From JBMNNU01 sp050942695 (lineage in GTDB: Bacteria; Chloroflexota; UBA6077): a stretch of DNA of 25,320 nucleotides. The translations under genes and the position numbers were made by a program. Below the pieces are notes generated by a model, which saw nothing but the letters and a program-made list of their open reading frames with translations, searched no databases and had not been told where the DNA came from. The stretch is taken from positions 1 through 25,320 of the forward strand of contig JBMNNU010000007.1 in assembly GCA_050942695.1 (NCBI GenBank), read 5' to 3'. Positions 1-7,152 of the stretch are shown one piece after another (within the stretch, counting starts at the first letter, position 1; each line of letters begins with the position of its first letter).

Positions 1-2
1 TA

Positions 3-122
3 CAGGAGATCGTGTATGACGTTGGGGATCCCTACGACGACGAGCTGGAAGAGGCGTATCAGAGCCTGATGCACGAGGCAGGTATGACCCTGCGCCGCCC
101 CAACCAACCCCCAAGTCCCTGA
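3..122 (+). CDS. C-terminal tail of an unidentified protein (5' end outside window)
   Basis: One frame is open from the window edge to a TGA at 120-122 and gives 39 residues rich in Asp, Glu and Tyr, ending in a Pro-rich tail (RRPNQPPSP). The other two plus frames stop early. The residues are too few to recognise a family. The heptad repeat block starts right after the stop, which fits a true gene end. It runs convergent with the RRM gene. No function is assigned. Confidence 0.5.
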   Translation, partial: QEIVYDVGDPYDDELEEAYQSLMHEAGMTLRRPNQPPSP

Positions 123-123
123 C

Positions 124-250
124 CGCTGAGCCCTGAGCCTTGAGCTCCGGGCTCTGATGCCTTGTGCCTGTGTCCTGATTTAATCGATAGCTCAGAACCC
201 AGAACTCAAAACTTCTTTAGGACTCAGGACACAGGACTCAGGACTGCTTT
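124..250. repeat. Degenerate 7-bp repeat block in two opposing halves (heptad locus A)
   Basis: Eight heptads in strict 7-bp phase start at 124, 131, 138, 145, 152, 159, 166 and 173; the clearest units are CCCTGAG, CCTTGAG and TCCTGAT. After an AT-rich centre (about 180-190) the reverse-complement form appears: CTCAGAA at 191, CCCAGAA at 198, CTCAAAA at 205, then CTCAGGA at 223, CACAGGA at 230 and CTCAGGA at 237. The block is therefore a large imperfect inverted repeat made of heptads. It fills the gap between two convergent genes. Related heptads occur at 16473-16497 and 18254-18369. It might help terminate transcription, but no T-tract marks a standard terminator. Confidence 0.8.
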
Positions 251-261
251 AGGCGGAGCGG

Positions 262-558
262 CTAGTAGCCACCCCTCGTCCCGCGTCGGAAGCCGCCGGC
301 TCCCCTTTCCTCACGCTCCATTGCTGGATTGACTCGAAGCTGGCGGCCCTCCATGGTATAGCCATCAAACATCCTGATGGCATTCTCTGCATCGGCGTCA
401 TTGGACATTTCAACAAAGCCGAATCCTCGGGACCGCCCAGTCTCTCTTTCTGTCATCACGGTTGCTTCTTCAACAGTGCCGGCCTGGCTAAAGAGATTCC
501 TAAGGTCATCGTCGGCAACTCCATAAGGGAGATTCCCAACGTAAAGCCGCTTCGCCAT
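262..558 (-). CDS. RRM-domain RNA-binding protein, short glycine-tailed type
   Basis: The 98-residue protein is one RNA recognition motif. RNP2 is LYVGNL (residues 5-10) and RNP1 is RGFGFVEM (about 44-51), which carry the aromatic residues that stack on RNA. A basic, Gly/Arg-rich tail follows (about 85-98, ending RRGTRGGY). Proteins of this size and layout are known in cyanobacteria and several other bacterial phyla, often cold- or stress-induced; here that is only family knowledge. The start is supported by a purine-rich GAGAGG about 8 bases upstream. The gene stands alone between the heptad block and a long leader. An 8-bp-stem hairpin (598-617) lies in its probable 5' leader. Identification as an RRM protein is firm; the RNA target is unknown. 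Confidence 0.93.
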   Translation of the reverse strand: MAKRLYVGNLPYGVADDDLRNLFSQAGTVEEATVMTERETGRSRGFGFVEMSNDADAENAIRMFDGYTMEGRQLRVNPAMEREERGAGGFRRGTRGGY

Positions 559-597
559 TCTACTTACCTCTCAACCTTCAATCCACTATCCAGATAC

Positions 598-617
598 CTA
601 GGGGATTATTCCCCTAG
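598..617 (-). other. Perfect hairpin in the leader of the RRM gene
   Basis: CTAGGGGA (598-605) and TCCCCTAG (610-617) form a perfect 8-bp stem with a TTAT loop, about 40 bases upstream of the RRM start. If transcribed it would form a stable 5' UTR stem. A role in mRNA stability or autoregulation is possible but not shown. Confidence 0.5.
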
Positions 618-654
618 AGCGCCTTCTGGCGGGCAATTCTCATGCCAAGCTTTG

Positions 655-711
655 CTTCAGTAGGGATGGTTCACACGATCTGGCTGTTTGTGTGAACCAT
701 CCCCTTCAGTA
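655..711. mobile_element. 41-bp perfect hairpin element flanked by 8-bp direct repeats (MITE/REP-like)
   Basis: GGGATGGTTCACAC (663-676) and its exact reverse complement (690-703) enclose 13 bases. Identical CTTCAGTA copies lie immediately outside at 655-662 and 704-711. A terminal inverted repeat bounded by a short direct repeat is the signature of a small inserted element with a target-site duplication. It encodes nothing. It also lies upstream of the RRM gene and could act as a transcription barrier. Confidence 0.6.
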
Positions 712-743
712 GGTGGAGAGGATTGAGGAGTTAGCAGCAATAA

Positions 744-778
744 GTAGCCGCAGTCTTCAGCCTGCGCGTAGCCTCGTG
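744..778. repeat. Dispersed GTAGCC...CAGCCTGCG palindromic repeat, copy 1
   Basis: A 35-bp stretch starting GTAGCCGCAG and running through CTTCAGCCTGCG to GTAGCCTCGTG matches the minus strand of 20412-20446 at about 30 of 35 positions. Its core is self-complementary. It lies in the non-coding gap between the ends of livF and the RRM leader. The rest of 559-843 shows no gene. Confidence 0.6.
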
Positions 779-843
779 AGTAAACGGGATGATGAACCCG
801 ACGAGGATACGCTCAACCTGAGAGCTGCGGCCACATTTTTGCT

Positions 844-1602
844 TTAGTTGGGGCTGGCGATTCCGGTTTCGGCTGTTGCTTCTCCGGCCTTGACCATGTC
901 TCCAAGGTAAGCAGACCGTATTTTCGGGTCATCCCGAAGCTTGGAGGCTTCGCCGCTCAAGACGACCTTGCCGGTTTCCAAGACATAAGCGCGGGAGGCT
1001 ATGCTCAGCGCCATGTATGCGTTCTGTTCCACAAGGAGGATGCTGGTACCGGCCTGGTTGATCTCGCGAATAATATCGAATATCTGCTGCACGAGGATCG
1101 GGGCAAGCCCCATTGAAGGTTCGTCCAACAGCAGCAGCTTGGGTTCCGACATCAGCCCCCTTCCGGTTGCGAGCATCTGTTGCTCGCCGCCGGAAAGTGT
1201 GCCCGCCGGCTGGTTCAGTCGCTCTTTCAGGCGTGGAAAGCGAGCAAACACTCTTTCCATATTACGAGAGACCTTGTTCCGGTCATTTACGGTGAATGCA
1301 CCCAACTGCAGGTTTTCGCGGACTGAAAGGTTGGCGAAAACTCGCCGACCTTCCGGGACGTGTGACACACCGGCCGATACGATTTTGTGAGGCTCAGTAG
1401 TAGTGATTTCCTTGCCGCGGAACTTGATAGAACCGCTTTTGGGTCTCACTAAGCCTGAGATCGTCTTCAAGGTGGTGCTCTTACCGGCCCCGTTCGCGCC
1501 GATCAAGGTTACAATCTCCCCTTCCTCTACGTTGAAGGAGATCCCCTTCAGGGCTTGGATAGCCCCATAATATACGTTTAGATCTTCAACTTCGAGGAGC
1601 AC
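844..1602 (-). CDS. livF: Branched-chain amino-acid ABC transporter ATP-binding protein LivF
   Basis: This 252-residue ABC ATPase is one of the two that power the Liv importer at the inner membrane face. Walker A is GANGAGKST (35-43), the signature is LSGGE (136-140), Walker B is LLLLDEP (about 157-162), and the switch region reads VEQN as in LivF rather than the usual His. The start is a GTG that directly follows the livG stop (TAA then GTG), with GGAAGGAAG about 8 bases upstream, so the pair is translationally coupled. The C-terminal tail after YLGD is slightly long and variable. It is last in the operon; no clear terminator is seen downstream. Confidence 0.95.
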   Translation of the reverse strand: MLLEVEDLNVYYGAIQALKGISFNVEEGEIVTLIGANGAGKSTTLKTISGLVRPKSGSIKFRGKEITTTEPHKIVSAGVSHVPEGRRVFANLSVRENLQLGAFTVNDRNKVSRNMERVFARFPRLKERLNQPAGTLSGGEQQMLATGRGLMSEPKLLLLDEPSMGLAPILVQQIFDIIREINQAGTSILLVEQNAYMALSIASRAYVLETGKVVLSGEASKLRDDPKIRSAYLGDMVKAGEATAETGIASPN

Positions 1603-2370
1603 TTATGCTACTTCCTTCCCAAGATAGGCTTCGATTACCTTCGGATTGCTCTGTATCTCGGCAGGAGTGCCTGTTGCCAGAACTTCTCCGAAGTCCATCA
1701 CCACGATCTTCTCGCAGACCCCCATTACCACTTTCATCTGATGCTCGATGAGCAGAATGGTGAGGCCGAACTGCTTTCTGATAAAGCCGATCAACTCCAT
1801 CAAAGTGTTAGCTTCCGCCGGATTCATCCCTGCTGCTGGCTCATCCAGCAGCAGAAGCCGCGGCTGAGTGGCCAGAGCTCGCGCGATCTCCAATCGTCTC
1901 TGTTCACCATAAGGCAGGCTTCCAGCATTTTCATCCTGCCGGTGGGTCAGATTGAATATCTGCAGTAGCTCTTGCGCTTTCTCCGTTATCTCTTTTTCCT
2001 CTGATCGGAAGGCAGGCAGCCGGAGCAGCGCATCCATGACACTGTGGCGCGCACGACAGTGGAACGCTATACGCACATTATCCAGGACGCTTAAATTTCC
2101 GAAAAGGCGAATGTTCTGGAAGGTTCTGGCGATCCCCAATTGGGTTATCTTGTCGGGCGCTGCACCGGTTACGTTTTTCCCTGCGAACAGAATATTACCA
2201 GAGGTCGGTTGATAATGGCCGGTTACCAGGTTGAAAACGGTGGTTTTCCCAGCCCCGTTAGGGCCAATCAGCCCCACCAACGCACCCTCTTTGATGTCGA
2301 ATGAGATGTTATTGACAGCTTTCAAACCGCCGAACTGAATGGACAAGTTTTCAACTTTTAGTAGTGACAC
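1603..2370 (-). CDS. livG: Branched-chain amino-acid ABC transporter ATP-binding protein LivG
   Basis: This 255-residue ABC ATPase partners LivF. Walker A is GPNGAGKT (36-43), the signature is the LivG-type LPYGEQRRLEIARAL (from about 152), Walker B is RLLLLDEPAAG (171-181) and the H-loop His is at 210 (LLIEHQM). The start is GTG at 2370, with GAGG 7 bases upstream. Its first 20 bases overlap the end of livM, and its stop touches the livF start, so livM-G-F are tightly coupled. Length and motifs are typical of the family. Confidence 0.95.
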   Translation of the reverse strand: MSLLKVENLSIQFGGLKAVNNISFDIKEGALVGLIGPNGAGKTTVFNLVTGHYQPTSGNILFAGKNVTGAAPDKITQLGIARTFQNIRLFGNLSVLDNVRIAFHCRARHSVMDALLRLPAFRSEEKEITEKAQELLQIFNLTHRQDENAGSLPYGEQRRLEIARALATQPRLLLLDEPAAGMNPAEANTLMELIGFIRKQFGLTILLIEHQMKVVMGVCEKIVVMDFGEVLATGTPAEIQSNPKVIEAYLGKEVA

Positions 2371-3340
2371 TGCGAACCCTCTTTTCTACCTTCGGAGGCT
2401 TCAAGAAAGGTAGCTCCATACCCCCGAAGAGCCCCTTAGGCCTCAACAACATTACCAGTATCAGCATAAGCGGATAGATCACGAACCGAGTATCCATTAT
2501 CTCTTGTGGAAGCATCACCCTGAGCCCTTCTAGAAGGAAGGTCCAACCCAGAGCGGCGATGATAGTACCGCTTATGCTGCCAAGGCCTCCCAGCACGACT
2601 ATCAACAACATGTCGATCGACTTGAGAAAGTCGAAATTGCTGGGATGCAGGAACTTGTACAGGTGTGCGTATAGCGCGCCTGCAACACCGGCGTAAACAC
2701 AGCCCATCACGAAGGCTAGAGTCTTGTACTTCGTAGTGTTGATGCCCATTGCGCTGGCCGCTATCTCGTCCTCCCTGATCGAGAGGATAGCCCTACCGTG
2801 GGTGGAATAGGTTAGGTTTCGCATTAGAACCACCGCGAGCAGGGTTACCGCCGCGACCCAAGGGAAGCTGGTCAGTTTAGGGATTCCAGTCATTCCTCGA
2901 GAACCCCCGAACATAGGGCTCAGGGCGTCGGAATTGTCGAAAGCGACCTTAACGATAATGCCAAAGCCCAGGGTCGCTATCCCCAGATAGTCGGAGCGAA
3001 GCCGCAAGATCGGGAGTCCGATGAGGAAAGCCACAGTTGCGGCAACTGCCCCCCCTAATAAAATTGCCACTACAAAGCCAGCAGGGTTATCCCACTGCAG
3101 CCCTTTGGTGACCATGGCAGCCGAATAGGCGCCAACCCCGTAAAATGCAATGTGCCCCAGGGAGAACTGGCCGTTGAGTCCATATATTATGTTGAGACCC
3201 AGCGCGGCTATTGTAATCAGGCAGGCGTACTGGATGATCAGCTCCCAGTAGGGGTTGATCAAATGCATCGTTATCAGGATGTGGATAACTGTTGCGATTA
3301 TTACGAAAGCGATGACGGCTGCAAATTCTCGGCTTTTCAT
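2351..3340 (-). CDS. livM: Branched-chain amino-acid ABC transporter permease LivM
   Basis: This hydrophobic permease has many membrane segments and the LivM hallmarks: GLNIIYGLNGQFSLGHIAFYGVGAY near the N-terminus, the EAA-like cytoplasmic loop (REDEIAASAMGIN) and a C-terminal RPKGLFGG. An open frame extends to 3379, but I place the start at the ATG at 3340 (329 aa). A textbook AGGAGG lies 6 bases upstream of it, and the longer version would overlap livH for no reason. It pairs with LivH to form the membrane channel. Spacing to livH is 10 bases; it overlaps livG by 20 bases. Confidence 0.94.
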   Translation of the reverse strand: MKSREFAAVIAFVIIATVIHILITMHLINPYWELIIQYACLITIAALGLNIIYGLNGQFSLGHIAFYGVGAYSAAMVTKGLQWDNPAGFVVAILLGGAVAATVAFLIGLPILRLRSDYLGIATLGFGIIVKVAFDNSDALSPMFGGSRGMTGIPKLTSFPWVAAVTLLAVVLMRNLTYSTHGRAILSIREDEIAASAMGINTTKYKTLAFVMGCVYAGVAGALYAHLYKFLHPSNFDFLKSIDMLLIVVLGGLGSISGTIIAALGWTFLLEGLRVMLPQEIMDTRFVIYPLMLILVMLLRPKGLFGGMELPFLKPPKVEKRVRSVTTKS

Positions 3341-3350
3341 CTTGTGCCTC

Positions 3351-4265
3351 CTAAACCTTATCAGTGCCACGCTTGCCAAGCAAGCCGGTCGGTTTGATCA
3401 TCAGCACTACGATTAGGATGCCGAATGCTACCGCATCCTTCCAGGTAGTCGAGACGAAAGCGGCTGTCAACACTTCAGCCTGCCCCATGATGAGCGCTCC
3501 AAGCATTGCACCGGGGATGATACCGATACCGCCAAGCACGGCTGCTACGAAGGCTTTAAGTCCCGGCATGATACCCATAAAGGGCTGCACCTGAGGGTAA
3601 GCGATTGCGTAAAGGATCCCCCCCGCACCAGCCAGAGCGGCACCGATGCCGAAGGTGAACGAAACCACACCATCCACGTTGATACCCATCAGTTTGGCTG
3701 TGTCGAAGTCGTAAGACACGCCACGCATCGCCATACCCATTTTGGTTCGGTAAACGACGTATTGCAGGCCTGCTAGCATTGCTATGGCCACCAGGAAGAC
3801 GATAACCTGGATGTTTGTGATGTTGAGACTACCCATTTGAAACACCGTCGTGACTTCGAATGGGCGTGGAAAGCTTCGGATGTTAGGGCCGAAGACGAAC
3901 TTCAGGCTTGTGAAGTACTCCAAGAAGATTGATACACCGATAGCGGTAATCAATGATGCTATCCTGGGAGCCCCACGCAGCGGGCGGTAGGCGAGACGTT
4001 CTATGATTATCGCTAACGTTCCGCAGATCACCATCGCCAGGATCAGAGCTATCCACAGCGACGATTGACCTAGAGGCGATGCGACTAAGGCGTTGATGGT
4101 AAAGAACCCAATAAAGGCTCCTATCATGAAAACGTCGCCATGGGCGAAATTAATGAGACGGATAATTCCGTAAACCATTGTGTAGCCCAATGCAATCAGG
4201 GCGTAAACAAATCCCAATTGTAGTCCGTTGACCACCTGTTGGGACAGGTAGCCGATATCCCCCAT
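3351..4265 (-). CDS. livH: Branched-chain amino-acid ABC transporter permease LivH
   Basis: This 304-residue permease opens with QQVVNGLQLGFVYALIALGY and carries MVYGIIRLINFAHGDVFMIGA, the standard LivH signature. The cytoplasmic coupling loop reads MRGVSYDFDTAKLMGINVD, and the C-terminus has the GGIGIIPGAMLGALIMGQAE segment and the KPTGLLGKRG tail. It has about eight membrane spans. AGGAGA sits 5 bases upstream of the ATG. It follows livK after a 60-base spacer containing a stem-loop (4284-4313), and precedes livM by 10 bases. Confidence 0.95.
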   Translation of the reverse strand: MGDIGYLSQQVVNGLQLGFVYALIALGYTMVYGIIRLINFAHGDVFMIGAFIGFFTINALVASPLGQSSLWIALILAMVICGTLAIIIERLAYRPLRGAPRIASLITAIGVSIFLEYFTSLKFVFGPNIRSFPRPFEVTTVFQMGSLNITNIQVIVFLVAIAMLAGLQYVVYRTKMGMAMRGVSYDFDTAKLMGINVDGVVSFTFGIGAALAGAGGILYAIAYPQVQPFMGIMPGLKAFVAAVLGGIGIIPGAMLGALIMGQAEVLTAAFVSTTWKDAVAFGILIVVLMIKPTGLLGKRGTDKV

Positions 4266-4283
4266 TGATCTCTCCTAATGCTA

Positions 4284-4313
4284 AGAGGGGGACTGGTGCA
4301 TCAGCCCCCCTCT
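4284..4313 (-). other. Stem-loop between livK and livH
   Basis: The two 12-base arms (4284-4295 and 4302-4313) pair with a single A-C mismatch around a six-base loop, giving a G/C-rich stem. On the minus strand it falls just after the livK stop and before the livH ribosome-binding site. No U-tract follows. It better fits an mRNA 3'-end stabiliser or weak attenuator that keeps the binding protein more abundant than the permeases than a full terminator. Confidence 0.6.
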
Positions 4314-4325
4314 AGGGTTCACGCG

Positions 4326-5618
4326 CTACGGATTAACGGTTTCCACGTACTTCTGCTTGCCGTCCACCACCTGGATCACGACGGCGCTTTTGACAGGATT
4401 GCCATCCTTGTCGAAGCTGATGCTGCCCGATACGGCTTTGAAGCCCTCGATGGTAGCCATCGCATCCCGTATCTTCGAGGGATCGTTGCTGCCAGCTTTG
4501 ATGATAGCCTCGGTCATCAGTCTGGTCGCATCGTAAGCTAACGTGGCGAGAGCATCCGGAACGGTGTTGTACTTTTCCCGATACTTGGTCACCCAGGATT
4601 TGACCTCTTCGCTAGTAGCATCAGGGCTGTAGTGGTTGCTGAAGTAGCCACCATCGACAGCCTTGACATCCAGATCGGCAGAGTCCCAGCCATCTCCACC
4701 GCCAAAGACAGCCTTGACACCCTTCTCGCGAGCCTGCTTGGCAATCAGGTTGACCTTGTTGTAGTAGTCTGGCAGGAACAGGAAGTCAGGGTTGCTCGAT
4801 GCGATCTTGGTCAAGACGGCAGAGAAGTCCACGTCATCCTTGCTGTAGGAGTCCATGCTGACGACCTGCCCACCGCCCTTCTCGAACGATTCCTTGAAGA
4901 ACTCGGCCAAACCGACTGTGTAGTCGTTACCTTTGTCGTACATGACGGCAGCGGTTTTGGCTTTCAGGGTGTTCAGTGCGAACTTGGCCATCACTGTGCC
5001 CTGGAACGGGTCGATGAAGCAGGCGCGGAAGACGTAATCCTTGCGGCTTCCATCCACAGTCACCTTCGGGTTGGTGGAGGTGGGGCTGATCATGACGACC
5101 TTGTTGGACTGCGCAACCTCAGAGATTGGGATGGAAACCTTGGACGACACGGAGCCAATGAGCCCATTGACCAAGTCCTGGGTGATCAACTTGGTCGAGG
5201 CATTGACGCCTTCGGTGGGATCGTTCTTGTCGTCGGCAACGACCGTAGTAATCTTGACCTTTCCGGTTTTGTTGGCTTCTTCGACAGCCAGATCGAAGCC
5301 ATTTTTGGTGGATTCGCCAAAGGTCTTGACATCACCGGAAAGCGGGGTTACTAGGCCAAGTTTCACCTCGACGGCTGCACCAGAAGCCGCAGGCTGAGAT
5401 GCTGCAGGTGTTGCATCCTTAGCGGGTTCGGCGGCTGCCGCTGGCGTAGTCGCGGCTGGAGCCGCTGGCGCCTTGGTGGGCTCAGCAGCCTTAGCGGGGG
5501 CTTGGGTTGCCACCGGCGCTGCTCCTGGGCCTCCACAACCTACTGCCACTAACAGGGAGGCTGCTGCTGCAACGGCGATGGCCAGGAAACGTATTCTTCT
5601 TATCGTTGATCCTTCCAC
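4326..5618 (-). CDS. livK: Branched-chain amino-acid ABC transporter substrate-binding lipoprotein
   Basis: This 430-residue exported binding protein starts with a lipoprotein signal peptide: Arg-rich n-region, hydrophobic core, and lipobox ending VAVGC with Cys28 as the lipidation site. Residues about 31-82 form a low-complexity Ala/Pro/Thr/Lys linker that tethers the domain to the membrane. The type I periplasmic-binding fold follows (VEVKLGLVTPLSGDVKTFGES...), with family features such as the early GLVTPLSG and the late AYDATRLMTEAI. The start is GTG at 5618, with AAAGGA 7 bases upstream. It heads the liv operon, upstream of the stem-loop and livH. Ligand identity (Leu/Ile/Val or another amide or amino acid) is inferred from the operon only. 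Confidence 0.93.
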   Translation of the reverse strand: MEGSTIRRIRFLAIAVAAAASLLVAVGCGGPGAAPVATQAPAKAAEPTKAPAAPAATTPAAAAEPAKDATPAASQPAASGAAVEVKLGLVTPLSGDVKTFGESTKNGFDLAVEEANKTGKVKITTVVADDKNDPTEGVNASTKLITQDLVNGLIGSVSSKVSIPISEVAQSNKVVMISPTSTNPKVTVDGSRKDYVFRACFIDPFQGTVMAKFALNTLKAKTAAVMYDKGNDYTVGLAEFFKESFEKGGGQVVSMDSYSKDDVDFSAVLTKIASSNPDFLFLPDYYNKVNLIAKQAREKGVKAVFGGGDGWDSADLDVKAVDGGYFSNHYSPDATSEEVKSWVTKYREKYNTVPDALATLAYDATRLMTEAIIKAGSNDPSKIRDAMATIEGFKAVSGSISFDKDGNPVKSAVVIQVVDGKQKYVETVNP

Positions 5619-5993
5619 TTCTTTTTCCTTTAATCATTATGGCAGTATGGGTTCAACTCGGAATTCTGGGTGCCTACCCCAAGCGCTCGGGCCTTTGTAG
5701 CTTCCAGGCCGGAACCTTTGCATCCTTCGCGGCGGCTAACACCACCCCTTTCCAGCTTGAAGCCAAGCCCCGTTGCATGGCCGTTTCCTGATTTGTAAAA
5801 GCACACGACTACTGTGAGCAGTCCTTACTAAAACTAGAACTCGCTGACACCCTTAACCAAACACTGCCAGAAGCCAGCCGTTGCCATCGCCACCCGGTGA
5901 GAGTGAGGCGGCAACACCGAGGAAGAATACCCGTTGCCCGACGCGTTTCCATGAACGAGCAACCGAGAAATTCAAGGCAGTTTACTTTCCACT
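5619..5993. other. Long divergent intergenic region upstream of livK
   Basis: About 460 bases separate livK from the divergent P-loop gene at 6080. No open frame here resembles a known protein. A short inverted repeat (GTTGCC near 5880, GGCAAC near 5914) is visible. It must hold the liv promoter, but I could not pick convincing -35/-10 boxes on the minus strand. Confidence 0.4.
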
Positions 5994-6023
5994 TTGCCGT
6001 TTGTCAAGATTCGGTGCTAGAAT
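5994..6023 (+). promoter_or_regulatory. Probable sigma-70 promoter of the P-loop/DUF697 gene
   Basis: TTGCCG (5994-5999) lies 18 bases before TAGAAT (6018-6023). The -10 is preceded by TG plus one base, an extended -10. It sits about 55 bases upstream of the 6080 start. This is a match by eye, moderately convincing. Confidence 0.5.
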
Positions 6024-6079
6024 ATTTTCTGGGGCATCGTAGCCCCTTCCACGTTTAGCGGCATTTAGGATGGTGATCG

Positions 6080-7090
6080 ATGAGGTTCCGCGGCATAGCA
6101 GCTATGGGAGACTTCTGGAAAGTCGTGCGAGAGTTCAATCCGGAGGGGATCGAAAGAGAGGCAACTGCACCTATCGACCTCTGCGTTATCGGCGAAGCTG
6201 AGTCGGGTAAACGTTCCCTGGTCAATGCTCTCCTGGGCCCTAGTAATAACGATAACCTTGGCCCCTTTGAAATAGTAGAACTGGATTCTACCCCAACACG
6301 ATGGGCTCACATTAACGGGTCGGATTTGATCGTTTTGGTCGTGCGTTTGGATCAAGATCTGCAAGAAACCGGGCGTCGGCTGTCTCAACTCTTCGGCAGA
6401 GTAAAAACACCGATAATCTTGGTTTTCACCCACGCAGATCAAATACCAGATACTCGAGATCTGAGGAACGCCGCGTTCAAGGCTTTTTCGTTTGTCTCGC
6501 ACCTGAGAATGGCCTTCGTTGATGCGACGGATGCCACGGATGTGCAACAAAAGCTTGTCCCGATGTTGCTTGAAACGATCCCTGATTTTCGGACTAGCTT
6601 GGCGAGGAAGGTGCCTGCTGCACGTCGTATCGTGGCAGATCAGATCGTAGCCGAGACCTGCCGGGTCAATGCCCAATTCGCCTTTGCGGCCAATTTACCG
6701 GCAAATATCCCCTTCTTCGGCTCGGTGGCCGGAAGTGTCGCTGATTTCTTCGTTTTGACAAAAAACCAGGTTATGATGGTATTGCGATTAGCGGCAATAT
6801 ATGGCCGGGATATTTCGCCAACCCTACAGGTGGCGGCCGAGATGTCCCCTGTGATAGGGGGTGGGTTGGTCTGGAGAACGGCAGCTAGATTAGCCGTCGG
6901 CCTCCTCCCAACTTTCCTGGCTGTAGCGCCGAAGATGACTATCGCCTACGTCGGTACCTATATCGCGGGGGAGGCTGCACGTTATTACTATGAACAGGGC
7001 CAAAAGCCACCGAAGCAGCTTCTGGAATCCTTTGGGGCAGAAGGGGCGAGGCTTTACCGCCACATGATTAGTAGGGGATCAGGAGAGTAG
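6080..7090 (+). CDS. P-loop GTPase-like protein with C-terminal DUF697-type membrane domain
   Basis: The 336-residue protein has two parts. The N-terminal part (about 30-170) looks like a Ras/Era-type G domain: a beta strand into GEAESGKRS (38-46), a hydrophobic strand LIVLVVRL, and IILVFTHAD (112-120), where THAD sits at the place of NKxD. The P-loop is unusual, with Arg45 after the Lys where Ser or Thr is expected (GKRS), and there is no clear DxxG. The C-terminal part (about 185-305) resembles DUF697: amphipathic or membrane segments with IPFFGSVAGSVADFF, then LRLAAIYGRDIS. Family members are poorly characterised and membrane-associated. A Met at residue 9 is an alternative start. It is divergent from liv and 62 bases upstream of the E1 gene, with which it may be cotranscribed. 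Nucleotide binding may be weakened or lost. Confidence 0.75.
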   Translation: MRFRGIAAMGDFWKVVREFNPEGIEREATAPIDLCVIGEAESGKRSLVNALLGPSNNDNLGPFEIVELDSTPTRWAHINGSDLIVLVVRLDQDLQETGRRLSQLFGRVKTPIILVFTHADQIPDTRDLRNAAFKAFSFVSHLRMAFVDATDATDVQQKLVPMLLETIPDFRTSLARKVPAARRIVADQIVAETCRVNAQFAFAANLPANIPFFGSVAGSVADFFVLTKNQVMMVLRLAAIYGRDISPTLQVAAEMSPVIGGGLVWRTAARLAVGLLPTFLAVAPKMTIAYVGTYIAGEAARYYYEQGQKPPKQLLESFGAEGARLYRHMISRGSGE

Positions 7091-7152
7091 AAACCAATCA
7101 AATAATAATCGACTCTTCCCTCTGAGGATGAGAGTGTTAGTAGGGTGAGGGG

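Noticed and set aside
4632..5354. 240-codon open frame on the plus strand antisense to livK
   Set aside because: It mirrors the livK coding frame, has no ribosome-binding site or recognisable domain, and livK itself is a clear gene with lipobox and binding fold.
6065..6676. 203-codon open frame antisense to the P-loop gene
   Set aside because: No domain is seen, the composition is unlike a real protein, and the plus-strand gene has P-loop and DUF697 features.
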